Of a stretch of DNA of 12,946 nucleotides, positions 11,830-12,946 are shown one piece after another (within the stretch, counting starts at the first letter, position 1; each line of letters starts with the position of its first letter). This DNA is from an uncultured Prevotellaceae bacterium (GTDB taxonomy: Bacteria; Bacteroidota; Bacteroidia; Bacteroidales; Muribaculaceae), in contig CALDIG010000011.1 in assembly GCA_937904375.1 (NCBI GenBank), positions 1 through 12,946 of the forward strand, given 5' to 3'. A program made the position numbers and the translations under genes. The notes beneath the pieces were generated by a model that saw only the letters and a program-made list of their open reading frames with translations, made no database searches and was not told where the DNA came from.

Positions 11830-12946
11830 AACTGGAAGTAGATGAATGGCTGCACTTCGCTAGTCTTCACTTGCACGATGATGACAATCAGTGCCACGAG
11901 CACTAAAACATAGAGGAACGCGGGCATTTTCACGAAGGCGTTGCGGCAGCGCTGCGACAGTTTGTCTGGCACGAAATGGAGGGCATAGCCTAAGGCTATC
12001 AGCACAAACACATGCCAATAGTTGGCTACCACCTCGGGCAACAATTCGGGATGGAAACTGGTGAAAATCTGCGAGAGCATGATGCCGAGGTTTCCCCATT
12101 CGCCACCACGGAAAAACCCGTTCCAGGTGATGTCGGCATTGCGGAACAGCATCCACGCGAAGATGACGAAATGGAAGGTGACAATCACCATAAGCACGTT
12201 CCAGAATTTGGACTGCACAAATTTTGCGCCGCGTGTTATCGTCATCCATATCTTGTGCAGCACCAGAGCTATGCCGTGTAGCGCCCCCCAGAACACGAAA
12301 TTGAGCGACGCACCATGCCACAATCCTCCCAACAGCATGGTGATGAACAAGTTGAGATATTGTCGTATCTTGCCCTTGCGGTTGCCCCCGAGCGAGATAT
12401 ACACATAGTCGCGAAGCCACGTGCTGAGCGAGATGTGCCATCGCCGCCAGAAGTCGGTCACCGACGCAGCCTTATAGGGGTTATTGAAGTTAATGTTGAA
12501 ATGGAATCCCATGAGCAGCGCCAGGCCTATCGCCATGTCGCTATAGCCCGAGAAGTCGCAATAAATCTGCATCCCAAAGCCGTAGGCTCCCAGCAGGTTT
12601 TCGATGCCACTGAACTGGATGGGGTTCTCAAAGACGCGAGCCACAAAGTTCTCGCCAATGTAGTCACTGATGACTGCCTTCTTGAAGAGACCTATGATAA
12701 TAAACCAGAACCCCGTACCCAGCATCTGGCGCGTGACATGGATGGGCTTATACATCTGCGGGATGAAGTCGCTAGCCCTGACAATGGGTCCTGCCACCAG
12801 CTGCGGGAAGAACGAGACATAGAAGGCGTAGTCGAGCAGATTGTCAACAGGCTCTATCTTGCGGCGGTAGATGTCGATAATGTAACTCAGCGACTGGAAG
12901 GTGAAAAACGATATACCCACCGGCAAGAAGATGTTCAAGTCTTGCC
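11826..12946 (-). CDS. MBOAT-family membrane O-acyltransferase (AlgI/DltB-like), 5' end outside window
   Basis: The frame stays open to the right edge. The first visible residues (QDLNIFLPVGISFFTFQ) match the interior of this family, so roughly the first 100 residues lie beyond 12946 and the TTG at 12938 is not a start. About 373 residues are visible. Counting from that TTG: LPVGISFFTFQSLSYIIDIYR (5-25), FFPQLVAGPIVR (43-54), YCDFSGYSDMAIGLALLMG (126-144), DFWRRWHISLSTWLRDYVYISLGG (162-185) and LLGGLWHGASLNFVFWGALHG (202-222). The WHGA histidine (208) is the family's catalytic His. Many hydrophobic segments mark a polytopic inner-membrane enzyme. AlgI/PatB-type MBOATs pass acetyl groups across the membrane to polysaccharide or peptidoglycan, usually with an SGNH/AlgX-like partner, which if present would be encoded outside the window. 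The target here is unknown. Confidence 0.93.
   Translation of the reverse strand, partial: QDLNIFLPVGISFFTFQSLSYIIDIYRRKIEPVDNLLDYAFYVSFFPQLVAGPIVRASDFIPQMYKPIHVTRQMLGTGFWFIIIGLFKKAVISDYIGENFVARVFENPIQFSGIENLLGAYGFGMQIYCDFSGYSDMAIGLALLMGFHFNINFNNPYKAASVTDFWRRWHISLSTWLRDYVYISLGGNRKGKIRQYLNLFITMLLGGLWHGASLNFVFWGALHGIALVLHKIWMTITRGAKFVQSKFWNVLMVIVTFHFVIFAWMLFRNADITWNGFFRGGEWGNLGIMLSQIFTSFHPELLPEVVANYWHVFVLIALGYALHFVPDKLSQRCRNAFVKMPAFLYVLVLVALIVIIVQVKTSEVQPFIYFQF

Noticed and set aside
12936..12938. TTG as start codon of the MBOAT gene
   Set aside because: The frame stays open to the window edge and the visible N-terminus corresponds to the interior of the family, so the true start lies outside.

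Overview
The window looks like chromosomal DNA of a Bacteroidota member of the order Bacteroidales; the style fits a gut Muribaculaceae- or Prevotellaceae-like genome, but the genus cannot be fixed from sequence alone. The grounds are two exact Bacteroidota-type promoters (TTTG-N20-TAnnTTTG), A/T-rich leaders without clear Shine-Dalgarno sequences, a secreted beta-helix protein ending in a C-terminal sorting-like tail, a dockerin-like secreted protein, and a KpsF/GutQ isomerase reduced to its SIS domain.

Layout. Positions 1-157 hold short-word repeats and a hairpin terminator. A minus-strand gene (158-1588) encodes a secreted parallel beta-helix protein. A divergent promoter region (1589-1843) separates it from a plus-strand run: kdsD-like arabinose-5-phosphate isomerase (1844-2452), a PfkB-fold protein with an atypical catalytic loop (2599-3522), an all-alpha TPR-like protein (3666-4661), ribH lumazine synthase (4801-5286), a large secreted dockerin-like protein (5311-7617), a small SPOR-domain secreted protein (7674-8099) and murF (8271-9593). 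A roughly 450-base gap follows, then a promoter and a Na+/phosphate-symporter-family gene with a PhoU-like tail (10120-11829). That gene converges on a minus-strand MBOAT acyltransferase gene, which runs off the right edge. The two overlap in a shared CTAG.

Functionally the window is mostly cell-envelope biology (Kdo precursor supply, peptidoglycan precursor synthesis, SPOR peptidoglycan binding, envelope or polysaccharide acylation, two exported proteins) plus riboflavin synthesis and phosphate transport. No phage, IS, CRISPR or defence genes are visible.

The most unusual signal lies between the genes. Nearly every gap in the plus-strand run from kdsD to murF holds arrays of short degenerate words with a strict period of 7, 8 or 9 bp. 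Each unit has a fixed 4-5 base core followed by variable bases, for example CTNGANNN x11, CTNGANNNN x5, AACTATG x5, TAAGTNN x4, TTAACTN x4 and ATAAACG x4. The arrays lie flush against stop and start codons and differ from gap to gap, though some share a core or occur in opposite orientation. They are sparse or absent in the two gaps where I see consensus promoters. They resemble in format the heptanucleotide STRR repeats of cyanobacteria; I cannot name a described Bacteroidales counterpart.
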